A stretch of DNA of 64,000 bases, from assembly GCF_008386575.1 (NCBI RefSeq), contig NZ_VUOA01000001.1, positions 1 through 64,000 on the forward strand, in the 5' to 3' direction. The notes below the pieces were generated by a model that ran no database searches, was not told the DNA's origin, and saw nothing but the letters and a program-made list of their open reading frames with translations. This DNA comes from Salinarimonas soli (lineage in GTDB: Bacteria > Pseudomonadota > Alphaproteobacteria > Rhizobiales > Beijerinckiaceae). Below are positions 8,492 through 18,202 of the stretch, piece after piece (position 1 is the stretch's first letter; every line of letters starts with the position of its first letter). A program made the translations under genes and the position numbers.

Positions 8492-9690
8492 CGGCGTTCT
8501 CCCTTGACGAGGTGGTAGGCTTTCTTGGCGGCGGCCCGGCCGCTCCGGGCGAGGGTCTGGGCCACGTGCGATGCGAGGGCGGCCACGGGCGCATCGGGCC
8601 GCGTGCCGACGACGAGGTCGGCCACCGGCATGCGGTCGTGCCAGAGGTGGTCGATCATCGGGTGGTCCCGCACGGCGCAGGAATCGACGATGGTGAGATC
8701 GCCCGCCGCCAGGATGTCTCGCGTGACCTCCAGGGCGAGCTGGACGCCCGGCGAGTACCGGGCGAAGGCCTCGTCGTAGGCGACCTTCCAGAACCAGCCG
8801 TGGCCGGCATTCCACACCACGAGCGCGCCGGCGATGCAGCGCGGGCCGACCCGCAGAAGGTCGATGCGGCAGGAGCCGTGCGCCGCCAGTCCCCGGACGG
8901 TCTCGCGCATGACGGAGAGGGCGTCCGCGTTCATGGCAAGGGCCGTTCCCCTGGCGCCCTTCCATCCGGACGCCTCCAGGGCCACGAAGGTCTCGAACGC
9001 TCCATCGATGTCGGACGCGCGCTCGACGGCGACGGGGCCAGCCTCCTCGAGACGCCGCCGCTGGCGTCCGAGCTCCTTGAGGGTGCGCTTGCGGATCGAG
9101 AGACCTGCGGGCCCGGACCGAAGGACCGCGCGCTCGTGCCGATCATAGGCCGCGATCCGCCGGCCGGTCCGGTCCGCCACGGCCGCGAGGGCACGGGCGA
9201 ACGGGCCATCCATGGGGACCTGGGGCAGGACGAGGCTGGATGCGCGATGAGGCGGCGCGCGAAGGGCGTCGAGGAGCGCCTCGATCGTGCTCTCCGGGTC
9301 GTCGGCATCGATCAGCGGATGGCCCAGGGACGAGAGCGATGGCCGCCACGAGCGCGCGCCGAAGGCGCTTATGAGACGGCCGCCCTGAGCGAGCGGCAAC
9401 GCCCCGACGAGGCGCGGACCCCCGGGGTCCCCACGCCAGAGGCAGAGGAGGGACACCTTGCTGCGCCCTGCGATGCGCTCCATGGCCGGGATCATGAAAT
9501 CCGAGCCGGCGAAGATGTTGGGCTCGACGGCACGCCGGGCGAGGTCGGCCCAAGGCCCGGCGACGTCACGTGCCGCCGCGCCGCTCCGCAGCTCGATCCG
9601 CAGGCCCGCATCAGGCCGGCTCGGCAGGCCCATGGCGTGAGCCGAACCGTCCTGGAAGCAGGCAGCGTCTCGTCTGGTCAGCGCCCGCAT
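8488..9690 (-). CDS. CelD/BcsL-family GNAT acyltransferase (first copy)
   Basis: About 400 residues if started at ATG 9690. In-frame ATGs at 9699 and 9633 are alternatives, and the long N-terminal extension up to 9903 has no coding character. Conserved features are LSIRKRTLKELGRQRRRLEE (about residues 215-235), AYDEAFARYSPGVQLALEVTRDIL (the FxxxSPGxxLxxxxI block of CelD-type GNATs) and IVDSCAVRDHPMIDHLW. It is the first gene of the operon that continues with the JmjC/cupin protein, the second acyltransferase and the flippase. The AT-richer stretch just upstream (9690-9730) is the likely promoter area. Confidence 0.78.
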   Translation of the reverse strand: MRALTRRDAACFQDGSAHAMGLPSRPDAGLRIELRSGAAARDVAGPWADLARRAVEPNIFAGSDFMIPAMERIAGRSKVSLLCLWRGDPGGPRLVGALPLAQGGRLISAFGARSWRPSLSSLGHPLIDADDPESTIEALLDALRAPPHRASSLVLPQVPMDGPFARALAAVADRTGRRIAAYDRHERAVLRSGPAGLSIRKRTLKELGRQRRRLEEAGPVAVERASDIDGAFETFVALEASGWKGARGTALAMNADALSVMRETVRGLAAHGSCRIDLLRVGPRCIAGALVVWNAGHGWFWKVAYDEAFARYSPGVQLALEVTRDILAAGDLTIVDSCAVRDHPMIDHLWHDRMPVADLVVGTRPDAPVAALASHVAQTLARSGRAAAKKAYHLVKGERR

Positions 9691-10031
9691 GTTCCACATT
9701 TGATGCAAGTTGTTGCGTTTCGGAGCAGCCTCCGGAGAGAGCCGCCGTATGCAAGGCACGTCGCAAGGATCGGTCCAGGCGACCTGCCTCGCAGGAGGTG
9801 ACGGGAGGTGCGTTCGAAGCACGCGGGGTGGTGGCGAGCGGTTCATCGACCGGACGTTGCCCCCACTCCTGGGACCGGAGGCTGCACGCGCCGTCGTGCG
9901 CAACGTTCACGCGGGAGAGCGCCGTGCCCCGTGGCTGGCGCTCGGCGAAAACGTTGCGGCCACGGCCTCGACGGCCTTGACGGGAGCGAATGCATCTCTA
10001 GAAATACAAATGTATCGCAGGGCCGCCGCTC
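9691..10031. other. Divergent intergenic region between envelope operon and polyol operon
   Basis: 341 bp separating two divergent operons. The left end (9690-9730) has a modest AT-rich stretch that could be the promoter of the minus-strand operon. The right end (9988-10020) is AT-rich and holds a short palindrome annotated separately. Short open frames crossing the middle lack supporting features. Confidence 0.5.
10004..10015. promoter_or_regulatory. Candidate operator upstream of the polyol operon
   Basis: A perfect inverted repeat, ATACA-AA-TGTAT, lies 16 bp before the first gene of the operon in an AT-rich patch unlike the surroundings. SorC-family regulators bind AT-rich palindromes near their own operon promoters, and such a regulator is encoded within this operon, so this is a reasonable operator candidate. 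Short length makes chance occurrence possible. Confidence 0.35.
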
Positions 10032-11075
10032 ATGTCCTCTGCCGTCTTCCTCCATGGCGCGTTCGACGCCCGCGTCGCGGATCTCAACCTCCGCGAGGGA
10101 CGTCCGGGCGAGGTCCTTCTGACCGTCGCGGCCGTCGGGCTCTGCGGCAGCGACCTGCACTATTACAAGGACGGCGGGATCGGCTCGGCCGTGATCGCCG
10201 ACCCCTTCGTGCCGGGTCACGAGTTTGCCGGCTACCTGGAGCAGGACGTGCCGCAGAAGGGCGCCCGGGCGGGCGACCTCGTCGCCGTCGACCCGAATCA
10301 CGCCTGCGGCCACTGCGCCTGGTGCCGCGAGGGCCACGCGAATCTCTGCCCCAACGTCGAGTTCATCGGCGCGCCGCCGCATAACGGCGCGATGACGGGG
10401 CGGATCTGGGTTCCGGCCGAGCAGATCGTGCCCCTGCCCCCGGGCATGAGCCCCGTCGAGGCGGTGATGCTGGAGCCGCTCGGCGTCGCCATCCATGCCG
10501 TCGACCTCGCCAAGCCCCGGCTCCTCGAGCGCGTCGCCCTTCTCGGCTGCGGCCCGATCGGCCTTCTCATCCTGCAGGTTCTCAAGGCAGCCGGAGCGGG
10601 CGAGGTCATCGCCGTCGATCCCCAGCCGCATCGGCGCGCTCTCGCCGAGCGCCTCGGCGCCGACGTGACGGCGTCCGACGTCTCGGGCATTGACGCGGCC
10701 ACGAAGGGGGAAGGCGCGCCCCTGGTGCTGGAGGCGACGAACGCGCCGGAGGGCTTCCGCGACGCGGTGCGCGCGGCCCGCATCGGCGGCAGGGTCGTTC
10801 TCGTCGGCATCCCAGACGGCGACAGCTACGCGCTGCCGGCGTCCGAAGCGCGCCGGCGCGCCCTCAAGATCAAGTTCGCGCGGCGGATGGGAGAGGTCTA
10901 TCCGCGCGCCATCGCCCTCGTGGCCGGCGGCAAGGTGGACGTGACGAGCATCGTCAGCCACCGCTTCGGCCTCGACGAAGCCCCGGACGCCTTCCGGCTC
11001 CACGCCGAGAATGCGCCCGGCATGATCAAGAGTCTCGTCTATCCGAACGGGAATAAGGGAGGAGAAAAGCCATGA
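10032..11075 (+). CDS. Zinc-dependent medium-chain polyol dehydrogenase
   Basis: A 347-residue MDR enzyme of the sorbitol/xylitol/L-idonate dehydrogenase branch. Catalytic zinc ligands are C38 ([13 protein letters not shown]) and the GHE at 62-64. Structural zinc cysteines are 92, 95, 98 and 106. The NAD(P) Rossmann motif is [13 protein letters not shown] around 170. It would oxidise a sugar alcohol to a ketose in the cytoplasm. The HYYKDGGIG segment resembles polyol and idonate dehydrogenases more than alcohol dehydrogenases. It is the first gene of a ten-gene operon with an ABC importer and sugar kinases, and its stop overlaps the next ATG by 4 bp. Substrate not determinable. Confidence 0.85.
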   Translation: MSSAVFLHGAFDARVADLNLREGRPGEVLLTVAAVGLCGSDLHYYKDGGIGSAVIADPFVPGHEFAGYLEQDVPQKGARAGDLVAVDPNHACGHCAWCREGHANLCPNVEFIGAPPHNGAMTGRIWVPAEQIVPLPPGMSPVEAVMLEPLGVAIHAVDLAKPRLLERVALLGCGPIGLLILQVLKAAGAGEVIAVDPQPHRRALAERLGADVTASDVSGIDAATKGEGAPLVLEATNAPEGFRDAVRAARIGGRVVLVGIPDGDSYALPASEARRRALKIKFARRMGEVYPRAIALVAGGKVDVTSIVSHRFGLDEAPDAFRLHAENAPGMIKSLVYPNGNKGGEKP

Positions 11076-12415
11076 AGACCGTGCTCGCCGCCGTCAGCGC
11101 ACTTGCCCTGCTCGCCGCCGCCCCCGGGCCTGCGTCCGCCCAGGACTGGTCGCTGGAGAAGGCCGCGGCGCCCTACAAGGGCACGCAGCTCAACGTCGTC
11201 TTCCTGGATCGCCCGGGCTACCGCGCGATCATCAAGCTCCTGCCCGAGTTCGAGAAGAAGACCGGGATCAAGGTCAATTACGAGATCGTCCCCTACGAGA
11301 ACAGCCGCGAGAAGCAGGTTCTCAACTTCACCGCCAAGGGCGACCTGACCATGGCCCTGGTCGACCTCGTCTGGATCGGCGAGTTCGCCGAGAACGGCTG
11401 GATCGTCCCCGTCGAGACCTTCACGAAGGACGCGGCGATCACCGATCCGAAGCTCAACCTCCCGGGTTTCTTCCCGCTCCTTCTCGACGCCTTCGGCTCC
11501 TGGGGCGGCAAGGTCTACGGGCTGCCCTTCGACAACTATTCGGGCCTCCTGTTCTACAACAGCTGCAAGCTGAAGCAGGCGGGCTTCGACAAGCCCCCGG
11601 CGACCTGGGACGAGCTTCTGAAGACCTACGCCCCGAAGCTCACGAACGCCGACAAGAAGGAATACGCCTACGCCCTGCAGTCGCTGCGCGGCGAGACCCA
11701 GTCGGCCGACAGCTTCATGCGCGTGCTCTGGCCCTTCGGCGGGTCGCTCCTCGACAAGTCCTTCCGCTCGAACCTGAAGTCCTCGGCGAGCCAGGCCGGC
11801 CTGAAGTTCCGCCAGGACCTCATGCAGTACATGCCGCCCGGCATCGTGAGCTACGACCACGCCGAGGCGGTGAACGCGCTCGCGCAAGGCCAGGTCGCGA
11901 TGATCACCGAGTGGTCGGCCTTCTACTCGACGCTCACCGACCCGAAGACCTCGAAGATCACCGACTGCCTCGCCGTCGCGCCCGAGCCCGCGGGGCCCGC
12001 CGGACGCCTGCCGGCGCTCGGCGGCTTCTCCCTCGCGGTCGCCGCGCAGGCGTCCGAGAAGGAGCAGAAGGCCTCGTGGCTCTTCATCCAGTGGGCGACC
12101 TCCGAGGAGATCGCCAAGCCGTACGTCGAGGCGGGCGGCGTGTCCGGGCGCATGAAGATCTACGAGGACCCGCAGATCCGGGCCACCTACAAGTTCGTGG
12201 AGCCCATGGTGGCCTCCTGGCAGAAGGGCGTGCCGGAGTTCCGCCCGCGCTTCCCCGCATGGCCGGCGATCTCCGAGGTCGTCGCCGAGTGGGGCACCAA
12301 GATGATGCTCAAGGAGGTCTCCACGGAGCAGGGCGCGGATGAGATCGGGCGTCGCATGGAGGACGTCCTCAAGAAGGAGGGCTACTACGACGGCAAGAAG
12401 CCCCTCCTGCAGTGA
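11072..12415 (+). CDS. ABC sugar/polyol importer, periplasmic substrate-binding protein
   Basis: A 447-residue family 1 extracellular solute-binding protein. The N-terminal signal peptide ends ASA before QDW (about residue 24). The mature part has two lobes, with the usual [21 protein letters not shown] opening, [20 protein letters not shown] hinge-side region and [21 protein letters not shown] near the C-terminus. It delivers its ligand to the two permeases at 12991 and 13887. Homologues in alphaproteobacterial polyol loci bind mannitol, arabitol, xylitol or similar, but the ligand cannot be read from sequence. An RBS (GGGAGGAG) sits in the end of the dehydrogenase gene. Confidence 0.87.
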   Translation: MKTVLAAVSALALLAAAPGPASAQDWSLEKAAAPYKGTQLNVVFLDRPGYRAIIKLLPEFEKKTGIKVNYEIVPYENSREKQVLNFTAKGDLTMALVDLVWIGEFAENGWIVPVETFTKDAAITDPKLNLPGFFPLLLDAFGSWGGKVYGLPFDNYSGLLFYNSCKLKQAGFDKPPATWDELLKTYAPKLTNADKKEYAYALQSLRGETQSADSFMRVLWPFGGSLLDKSFRSNLKSSASQAGLKFRQDLMQYMPPGIVSYDHAEAVNALAQGQVAMITEWSAFYSTLTDPKTSKITDCLAVAPEPAGPAGRLPALGGFSLAVAAQASEKEQKASWLFIQWATSEEIAKPYVEAGGVSGRMKIYEDPQIRATYKFVEPMVASWQKGVPEFRPRFPAWPAISEVVAEWGTKMMLKEVSTEQGADEIGRRMEDVLKKEGYYDGKKPLLQ

Positions 12416-12442
12416 TCTAGGCGGCTCCCAGGAGAGACCTCC

Positions 12443-12994
12443 ATGGCATCCCTCTACGAGGCCGCCCTCGACGATCTGAGGGCCGTGTTCTCGCGCATCG
12501 ACGACGGCGCGGTCGACCGCGCCGTCGCCGAGATCGCGGCCGCCCGCCGCATCGCGCTCTACGGCGTCGGGCGCGAGGGCCTGCAGATGAAGGGCTTCTG
12601 CATGCGCCTGTTCCATCTCGGCCGCAGCGCCGCGATGGTGGGCGACATGACGACCCCTGCGGTCGGGCCCGGCGACCTCCTTGTCGTCTCGGCGGGGCCC
12701 GGCGCCTTCTCGACGGTGCTCGCCCTCATGGGCGTGGCCCGCGAGGCCGGCGCTCGCACCCTCGTGGTGACGGCGCAACCCGGCGGGGAGGCCGCGCGCC
12801 TCGCCGACGCGGTCCTCCCCGTCCCGGCCCAGACCATGGCCGACGACCGTGGCGGCGCCGTCTCGGTCCTGCCGATGGGATCGCTCTACGAAGGCGCCCA
12901 ATACGTGCTGTTCGAGATCATGATCCTGAAGCTGCGCGACCGCCTCGGGGTGAGCCCCGAGGCCATGCGGGCCAACCACACGAACCTCGAATGA
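12443..12994 (+). CDS. SIS-domain sugar-phosphate isomerase (6-phospho-3-hexuloisomerase-like)
   Basis: A 183-residue single SIS domain, the length and layout of 6-phospho-3-hexuloisomerase (PHI/HxlB). Key segments are [17 protein letters not shown] (phosphate-binding loop), [18 protein letters not shown] (second Ser/Thr-rich loop) and [17 protein letters not shown] (dimer helix with the conserved E). PHI enzymes interconvert hexulose 6-phosphates. No hexulose-phosphate synthase partner is present, so in this operon it more likely isomerises a ketose phosphate made by one of the kinases. It lies 27 bp after the binding-protein gene and overlaps the first permease by 4 bp. Confidence 0.8.
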   Translation: MASLYEAALDDLRAVFSRIDDGAVDRAVAEIAAARRIALYGVGREGLQMKGFCMRLFHLGRSAAMVGDMTTPAVGPGDLLVVSAGPGAFSTVLALMGVAREAGARTLVVTAQPGGEAARLADAVLPVPAQTMADDRGGAVSVLPMGSLYEGAQYVLFEIMILKLRDRLGVSPEAMRANHTNLE

Positions 12995-13890
12995 GGCCGG
13001 GAGCCCGCAGCCTCGCCCACGGACGCTGGACGCCGCTCTGGTTTCTCGCGCCCGCCGTGCTCACCCTCCTGATCGTCGGGATCTACCCGACGATCTTCGC
13101 CCTCGTGACCTCGTTCCGGCGCTACAACATCACGCGTCCGCGCGACGGCTTCCCGTTCGTCGGGTTCGAGAACTACCGCGCCGTCCTCTCGGACCAGACC
13201 TTCTGGGACACCCTCTCGCGCACCGCCGGGTTCTTCCTCACCGTGATCCCGATCCAGCTGGCGCTCGGGCTCGTCATCGCCCTCCTGCTGCACCGCCCGG
13301 GCTGGGGCTTCCTGCGGGCGCTCGCCCGCGTCTCTCTCGTCGTGCCCCTCGCCACCACCTACGCCGTGGTCGGCCTCCTGGGCCGGCTGGTGTTCAACCG
13401 GGATTTCGGCGTCGCGAACTGGTTCATCGGCTGGTTCGGCTTCCAGCCCGTTGACTGGCTCGGCAGCCCGAGCCTCGCCTTCGCGGCGATCGCCACCATG
13501 GACGTGTGGCAGTGGACGCCGTTTTGCGCGCTGATCTTCCTGTCGGGGCTCTCCATGGTGCCCATGGAGATCGAGGAGGCGGCGCGGCTGGAGACGCGAA
13601 GCCCCCTGGCGCTCCTGCGCCACATCCAGCTGCCCTATCTCCTCCCCGGGCTGACCGCGATCCTCATCCTGCGCTCGGCGGACGTGCTCAAGCTCTTCGA
13701 CATGGTCTTCACCATGACGCGCGGGGGACCGGGCGCCGCGACCGAGCTCATTTCCGTGTACATCCAGCGGGTGGGTTTCCGGATCTTCGATCTCGGCACC
13801 GCCTCGGCGCAGGCGATCCTGCTCCTGGTCCTCACGATCATCCTGAGCCGGCTCTACATCCGCTTCCTCTACCGGGAGATCTCCGCATGA
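12991..13890 (+). CDS. ABC sugar/polyol importer permease 1 (MalF/UgpA type)
   Basis: A 299-residue inner-membrane permease with six predicted helices. The EAA loop is visible as [29 protein letters not shown] (about residues 190-218). The first helix, [26 protein letters not shown], is typical of the MalF-like carbohydrate subfamily. It pairs with the permease that begins at 13887 (4-bp overlap) and the ATPase at 18199. Confidence 0.87.
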   Translation: MRPGARSLAHGRWTPLWFLAPAVLTLLIVGIYPTIFALVTSFRRYNITRPRDGFPFVGFENYRAVLSDQTFWDTLSRTAGFFLTVIPIQLALGLVIALLLHRPGWGFLRALARVSLVVPLATTYAVVGLLGRLVFNRDFGVANWFIGWFGFQPVDWLGSPSLAFAAIATMDVWQWTPFCALIFLSGLSMVPMEIEEAARLETRSPLALLRHIQLPYLLPGLTAILILRSADVLKLFDMVFTMTRGGPGAATELISVYIQRVGFRIFDLGTASAQAILLLVLTIILSRLYIRFLYREISA

Positions 13891-14705
13891 GACGCCCCCT
13901 CGGACGCGGGCTGCACGGGCTCGGGCTCCTCCTCACGCTCGTCTTCGCGCTGTTCCCGTTCTATTGGATGGTCTCGTCGAGCTTCAAGGCGCAGGCCGAC
14001 CTCCTGGCCTCGCCGCCGGTATGGCTGTTTCGCCCGACCCTCGACCATTATGCCGCGATCTGGGCCGACCAGAAGGTGACCACCGCGGTGGTGAACTCGC
14101 TCGTCGTCGCGAGCCTCACCACGCTGCTCGCCGTGGTGCTCGGCACGCCCGCCGCCTACGCCCTCGCCCGCTTCGAATTCCGCGGGAAGGCGGACCTCTG
14201 GTTCTGGTTCATCTCGAACCGGATGATCAGCCCCATCGTCCTGGCCCTGCCCGTCTACCTCCTGGCACGCCAGGCCGGGCTCCTCGACACCTACCTCGTC
14301 CTGGTCCTCATCTATCTCACCTTCACCCTGCCCATCGTGGTGTGGATCTGCACCGACCAGTTCCGCGCCATCCCGCCCGACCTGGAGCAGGCCGCGCGCC
14401 TCGACGGGGCGCGCCAGTTCGACGTGTTCTGGCGTATCTACCTTCCGCTCGGGGCGCCCGGCATCGCCGTGTCGGCGATCTTCAGCTTCATCTTCAGCTG
14501 GAACGAGCTGCTCTACGCCCTGGTGCTCACCCGCCGCGACGTGCAGACGGCGCCCGTGGTCGCGACGAGCTTCATGTCCGGGTACGAGCTGCCCTGGGGC
14601 AAGATCATGGCGACCGGCACCCTCATCGTCCTGCCCGTGACCATCTTCGCGCTTCTCGTCTCCCGGCACATGATCCGTGGCTTGACGATGGGCGCCACAA
14701 AGTAG
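13887..14705 (+). CDS. ABC sugar/polyol importer permease 2 (MalG type)
   Basis: A 272-residue permease. The N-terminal helix runs into the FPFYWMVSSSFK motif characteristic of MalG-like subunits, and the EAA loop is LEQAARLDGARQFDVFWRIYLP (about residues 170-190). ATG 13887 overlaps the stop of permease 1 by 4 bp. Longer in-frame starts upstream lie entirely inside permease 1 and were rejected. With the partner permease it forms the transmembrane pore. Confidence 0.87.
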   Translation: MRRPLGRGLHGLGLLLTLVFALFPFYWMVSSSFKAQADLLASPPVWLFRPTLDHYAAIWADQKVTTAVVNSLVVASLTTLLAVVLGTPAAYALARFEFRGKADLWFWFISNRMISPIVLALPVYLLARQAGLLDTYLVLVLIYLTFTLPIVVWICTDQFRAIPPDLEQAARLDGARQFDVFWRIYLPLGAPGIAVSAIFSFIFSWNELLYALVLTRRDVQTAPVVATSFMSGYELPWGKIMATGTLIVLPVTIFALLVSRHMIRGLTMGATK

Positions 14706-14715
14706 GGACCGCGCC

Positions 14716-15621
14716 ATGAGCCTTGGCCTCAACCTCTCGTTCTGCGTCAAGCGCTGGGTCACGCCCGCCCTGTGGGCGCCCCTCGTCGCGAGCCTCGGCG
14801 TGCGCCGCGTCCAGCTGACCTACGACCTCGTCGACCCGCTCTGGCCGGACGACCTCCTCGACGACCTGGCCCGGGCCGTGCGCGACGAGGCCGGGGCGAG
14901 GGGGATCGAGGTTCACAGCGCCTTCATCGGCCTGGCCCACTACACCTACAACCAGCTCCTCCATCCCGAGCCCCGCGTGCGCGACGCCGCCGAGCGATGG
15001 ATGGCCCGCGCCTATCGCTTCGCCGCACGGGCCGGCATCGCGGGGGTCGGCGGCCCCGTGGGAGCCATGGCCGCGGCGCCGGACGGGCGCGAGCCCGAGG
15101 CGGTCGGCGAGAGGGACTATGCCGACCTCGTGCGCCGGCTGCGTCGGCTCGCCGAGATCGCGTCGGCGGAGGGGCTCACGGAGCTCTACGCCGAGCCGAC
15201 CCCGCTGCGCCGGGAATGGCCCTTCTCGATCGCGCAGGCCGAGCGCCTGTCGGCGGATCTCGCCGGCTCGGCCGTTCCCTGGCGCTATTGCCTCGACTGG
15301 GGCCACGCCACCATGGCGCCGGCCTACGGCGAGCGCGACGCCTCCCTGGAGCCCTGGCTCACGCGCCTCAAGGAGCATGTGGGCGTCATCCATCTCCAGC
15401 AGACGGACGGGATCCTCGACCGCCACTGGGACTTCACCGAAGCCGGCATCGTCGATCCCATGGAGGCCGCGCGGCTCCACGAGCGCGCGGGCCTCGCCGA
15501 CGTGCCGGTCTTCCTTGAGGTGTTCTACCCCTTCGAGATGACCGACGCCGAGGTGCTGGACCGCATCCGCCGCACCTGCGCGATCCTCGAGCCGGCGTTC
15601 CCGTCCGCGGCGCCACGATGA
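14716..15621 (+). CDS. Xylose isomerase-like TIM-barrel epimerase/isomerase
   Basis: A 301-residue AP-endonuclease-2/xylose isomerase-like TIM barrel. Likely metal ligands are the Glu of ELYAEPTPLRREWP, the Asp/His of YCLDWGHATMAP, the His of VGVIHLQQTD and the Glu of VFLEVFYPFE, the usual pattern of sugar-phosphate 3-epimerases. The EryC/LerI proteins of tetritol catabolism belong to this superfamily and likewise sit beside a SorC regulator and an FGGY kinase, so a ketose-phosphate epimerase is the best guess. It starts 10 bp after permease 2 and its stop overlaps the regulator start by 4 bp. Confidence 0.75.
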   Translation: MSLGLNLSFCVKRWVTPALWAPLVASLGVRRVQLTYDLVDPLWPDDLLDDLARAVRDEAGARGIEVHSAFIGLAHYTYNQLLHPEPRVRDAAERWMARAYRFAARAGIAGVGGPVGAMAAAPDGREPEAVGERDYADLVRRLRRLAEIASAEGLTELYAEPTPLRREWPFSIAQAERLSADLAGSAVPWRYCLDWGHATMAPAYGERDASLEPWLTRLKEHVGVIHLQQTDGILDRHWDFTEAGIVDPMEAARLHERAGLADVPVFLEVFYPFEMTDAEVLDRIRRTCAILEPAFPSAAPR

Positions 15622-16601
15622 ACGTTCCCGAGCTGCGCTCGCCGGTCTCCCCGCCCGAGGACGACATGGAGGTCGCCCGCGTCAAGGCGCGGGTGGTCTG
15701 GTACTATTTCATGGGAGGCCTGACCCAGCAGGAGATCGCCGACCGCCTCGGCATCACGCGCCTGAGGGTCAACAGGATCATCGGGAGCGCCCGCACCGAC
15801 GGCTCCGTGCGGGTGGAGGTCAGCCTGCCGCTCGCCGAGTGCGTGTCGCTGGAGGAGGAGCTCAAGAGCCGCTTCGGCCTTCTCGACGCCGCCGTCGTTC
15901 CCGCCCTCCCGGCCCACGACGCCCAGCAGCGGGCCATCGGCGAGGCGGCCGGCACGATGCTGGGCGGGCTTCTGGAGGACGGACGCTCGGTCGGGGTCGG
16001 CTGGGGCAAGACGCTGCGCGCCTGCATCCCCCGCCTGCCGGCGCGCCGCTTCTCGCGAAGCTGGGTGACGGCGCTCATGGGGGGCCTCACGCGGGGCTCG
16101 GGCGCCAACACCTTCGAGGTCTCGACCCAGCTCGCCGACGCCCTGGGCGCCGATTGCTACTACCTGGCGGCGCCGATCTATTGTCCGACCGAGGAAAGCC
16201 GCGAGGCGCTTCTCGCCCATCCCGGCATCGCCGACGTGCTGCGCCGGGCGCGGGCGGTCGACGCGGCGCTCCTGTCCTGCGGCGACCTCTCGGAGCGTTC
16301 CCTGCTCGCATCGACCTCGACGGTGTGGGATATGCGCGAGGAGCTTCTGGGGGCGGGCGCCGTCGGCGATCTCCTCGGCACGTTCATCGACGCGGAAGGC
16401 GCCATCGTGGATCACCCTCTGAACCAACGGGTCGTCGCCCTGGCGCCGGACGAGCTGAGGTCGATCCCGGCGACGATCCTCGCCTCCGGCAGCCTCTACA
16501 AGGCGCCCGTCATCGGCGCCATCCTGCGGGGCGGCTACGTGAACCGCGTGGTCACCGACGAGGCCTGCGCCCGCGCCCTGCTGGCGGGTCCGGCCCGATG
16601 A
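15618..16601 (+). CDS. SorC-family sugar-responsive transcriptional regulator
   Basis: A 327-residue protein. An N-terminal helix-turn-helix (GGLTQQEIADRLGITRLRVNRII, about residues 34-56) is followed by the SorC/DeoR-type sugar-phosphate-binding domain with GVGWGKTLRA and SVGVG-like phosphate loops and an IEG-type C-terminus (FIDAEGAIVDHPLNQRVVAL). SorC proteins such as EryD, SorC and DalR control polyol and sugar operons in response to a phosphorylated intermediate. Being encoded mid-operon with 4-bp overlaps on both sides, it probably controls its own operon, perhaps through the palindrome at 10004-10015. Confidence 0.87.
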   Translation: MNVPELRSPVSPPEDDMEVARVKARVVWYYFMGGLTQQEIADRLGITRLRVNRIIGSARTDGSVRVEVSLPLAECVSLEEELKSRFGLLDAAVVPALPAHDAQQRAIGEAAGTMLGGLLEDGRSVGVGWGKTLRACIPRLPARRFSRSWVTALMGGLTRGSGANTFEVSTQLADALGADCYYLAAPIYCPTEESREALLAHPGIADVLRRARAVDAALLSCGDLSERSLLASTSTVWDMREELLGAGAVGDLLGTFIDAEGAIVDHPLNQRVVALAPDELRSIPATILASGSLYKAPVIGAILRGGYVNRVVTDEACARALLAGPAR

Positions 16602-18202
16602 CCGAGCCGCTTCTCGTCGGCGTCGACGTCGGCACGCTCTCGGCCCGCGCCGGCCTCTTCGACGGGCGCGGGCGCATGCTGCACGCGGCGAGCGCCGGGT
16701 TCGAGCTGCTCCGCCCGGCCGAGAACCAGGCCGCCTACCGCATGGACGACATCTGGGCTGCGGTCGGCGAGGCGGTGAGGCTCTGCCTGGGCGAGACGCC
16801 CGGCGCCGCCGGGCGCGTCGCGGCGCTCGCCTTCGACGCCACGTCCTCCCTGGCCCTGCGCACCGACGGGGCCCGTCCCCTCGCGGGCGGGGCCGACGTC
16901 CTTTGCTGGATGGACCATCGCGGCGAGCCGGAGGCGGAGGAGATCTCGCGCAGCGGGGACCGCCTGCTCGCCTATACGGGCGGGACGATGTCCCCCGAGA
17001 TCCATCTGCCGAAGCTGCTCTGGCTGAAGCGGCACGACCCCGCGGCGTGGGCGCGGGTTCTCGCCGCGCGGGACTTGTGCGACGAGCTGGCCTTCCGCGC
17101 CACCGGCACCGACCGCCATTCGCTTTGCGGGCTCGCCTGCAAATGGCCCTACCTGCCGGCGGATGCGCAGCCCTGGCGGGGCGAGCTCCTCGACCGGCTC
17201 GGGCTGCACGACCTCCTCGACCGCGCGCTCCCCGACGGCGGGCACCCGGTGGGCGCGGTGCACGGCCGCCTCTCGCCCGAGGGCGCCCGGGCGCTCGGCC
17301 TGGCGCCGGGCCTTCCCGTCGCGGTCGGGCTCATCGACGCCGAGGCGGGCACCCTCGGCGTGCTGGGCCGCGACTTCCGCGGGCGCACGAACGAGATCTG
17401 CGCTCTGATCGGCGGCACCTCGTCGAGCTACATGGCCTTCGCCCGCGACGAGCGCGCGATCCCCGGCGTCTGGGGGCCGTTCAAGGACGCGGTGTTCCCC
17501 GGCTACTGGCTGCACGAGGCGGGCCAGTCCCTGACGGGCGCGGCTCTCGACGCGGTCCTGGCCCACCATCCGGCGGGTCCGCGCACCCCGTCCCGCGACG
17601 GGCACGCGGCCGCCGCCGCGGCGGTGCTGGCGCGCCTCGACGCCGAGGGGCCCGCCTTCGCGGCCCGGCGCCATATCGTGCCCGACTGGCTCGGCAACCG
17701 CTCGCCGCTCGGGGACGGCGCCGTGCGGGCGCTCGTCACGGGCGTCGGGGAGGACGCAAGCGAGCGATCGTTCCACGAGGCGTATTACGCCACGGCTCGC
17801 GCCATCGTCCTCCAGGCCCGCCACATCGTCGAGCACCTCAACGCTCATGGCTACGCGATCCGGCGCGTGGCTCTCTCGGGCGGGCATCTGCGCAACCCGC
17901 TCCTCGTCCGCCTCTACCAGGACGCCCTCGGCTTCGAGGCGGTCGTGAGCCGCACGCCCGAGCCGGTGCTGCTGGGCACCGCCATGACGGCGGCCGTCGC
18001 CGCAGGCCACTATCCGGACCTGTTCGCCGCGGTGGACGCCATGGCGCCGGAGCAGGAGGTGCTGGAGCCCGATCCCGCATGGGCCGAGCCCCACGCCCTC
18101 GCCTATTCCATCTATCGGGGCCTGTTCGCGGCCCGCAACGAGGCCCACGACGCGGGGCGGCGGCTCCAGGCCCTGGCCCATCAAAGAGAGAAGGTCCGAT
18201 GA
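16598..18202 (+). CDS. FGGY-family pentulose kinase (ribulokinase-like)
   Basis: A 534-residue ATP-dependent sugar kinase with two actin-like domains. It opens with LLVGVDVGTLSARAGLFD (phosphate-1 motif). WMDHRGEPEAEEI and HLPKLLWLKRH place it in the D-ribulokinase/FGGY pentulose-kinase branch rather than with glycerol or xylulose kinases. The C-terminal domain has VALSGGHLRNPLLVRLYQDAL (adenosine motif) and a GTAMTAAVAAG helix. It would phosphorylate a ketose made by the polyol dehydrogenase. ATG 16598 overlaps the regulator stop by 4 bp; much longer in-frame starts upstream fall inside the regulator gene and were rejected. It is only distantly related to the second kinase at 19292. Confidence 0.83.
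   Translation: MTEPLLVGVDVGTLSARAGLFDGRGRMLHAASAGFELLRPAENQAAYRMDDIWAAVGEAVRLCLGETPGAAGRVAALAFDATSSLALRTDGARPLAGGADVLCWMDHRGEPEAEEISRSGDRLLAYTGGTMSPEIHLPKLLWLKRHDPAAWARVLAARDLCDELAFRATGTDRHSLCGLACKWPYLPADAQPWRGELLDRLGLHDLLDRALPDGGHPVGAVHGRLSPEGARALGLAPGLPVAVGLIDAEAGTLGVLGRDFRGRTNEICALIGGTSSSYMAFARDERAIPGVWGPFKDAVFPGYWLHEAGQSLTGAALDAVLAHHPAGPRTPSRDGHAAAAAAVLARLDAEGPAFAARRHIVPDWLGNRSPLGDGAVRALVTGVGEDASERSFHEAYYATARAIVLQARHIVEHLNAHGYAIRRVALSGGHLRNPLLVRLYQDALGFEAVVSRTPEPVLLGTAMTAAVAAGHYPDLFAAVDAMAPEQEVLEPDPAWAEPHALAYSIYRGLFAARNEAHDAGRRLQALAHQREKVR

Noticed and set aside
11039-12979. A 646-codon minus-strand frame across the binding-protein and SIS genes
   Set aside because: Shadow of two well-supported plus-strand genes, with no motif and unnatural composition.
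15839-18202. A 787-residue fusion of regulator and kinase
   Set aside because: The part before 16598 is in a different frame from the SorC protein and has no protein-like composition; the kinase motif begins right after ATG 16598.
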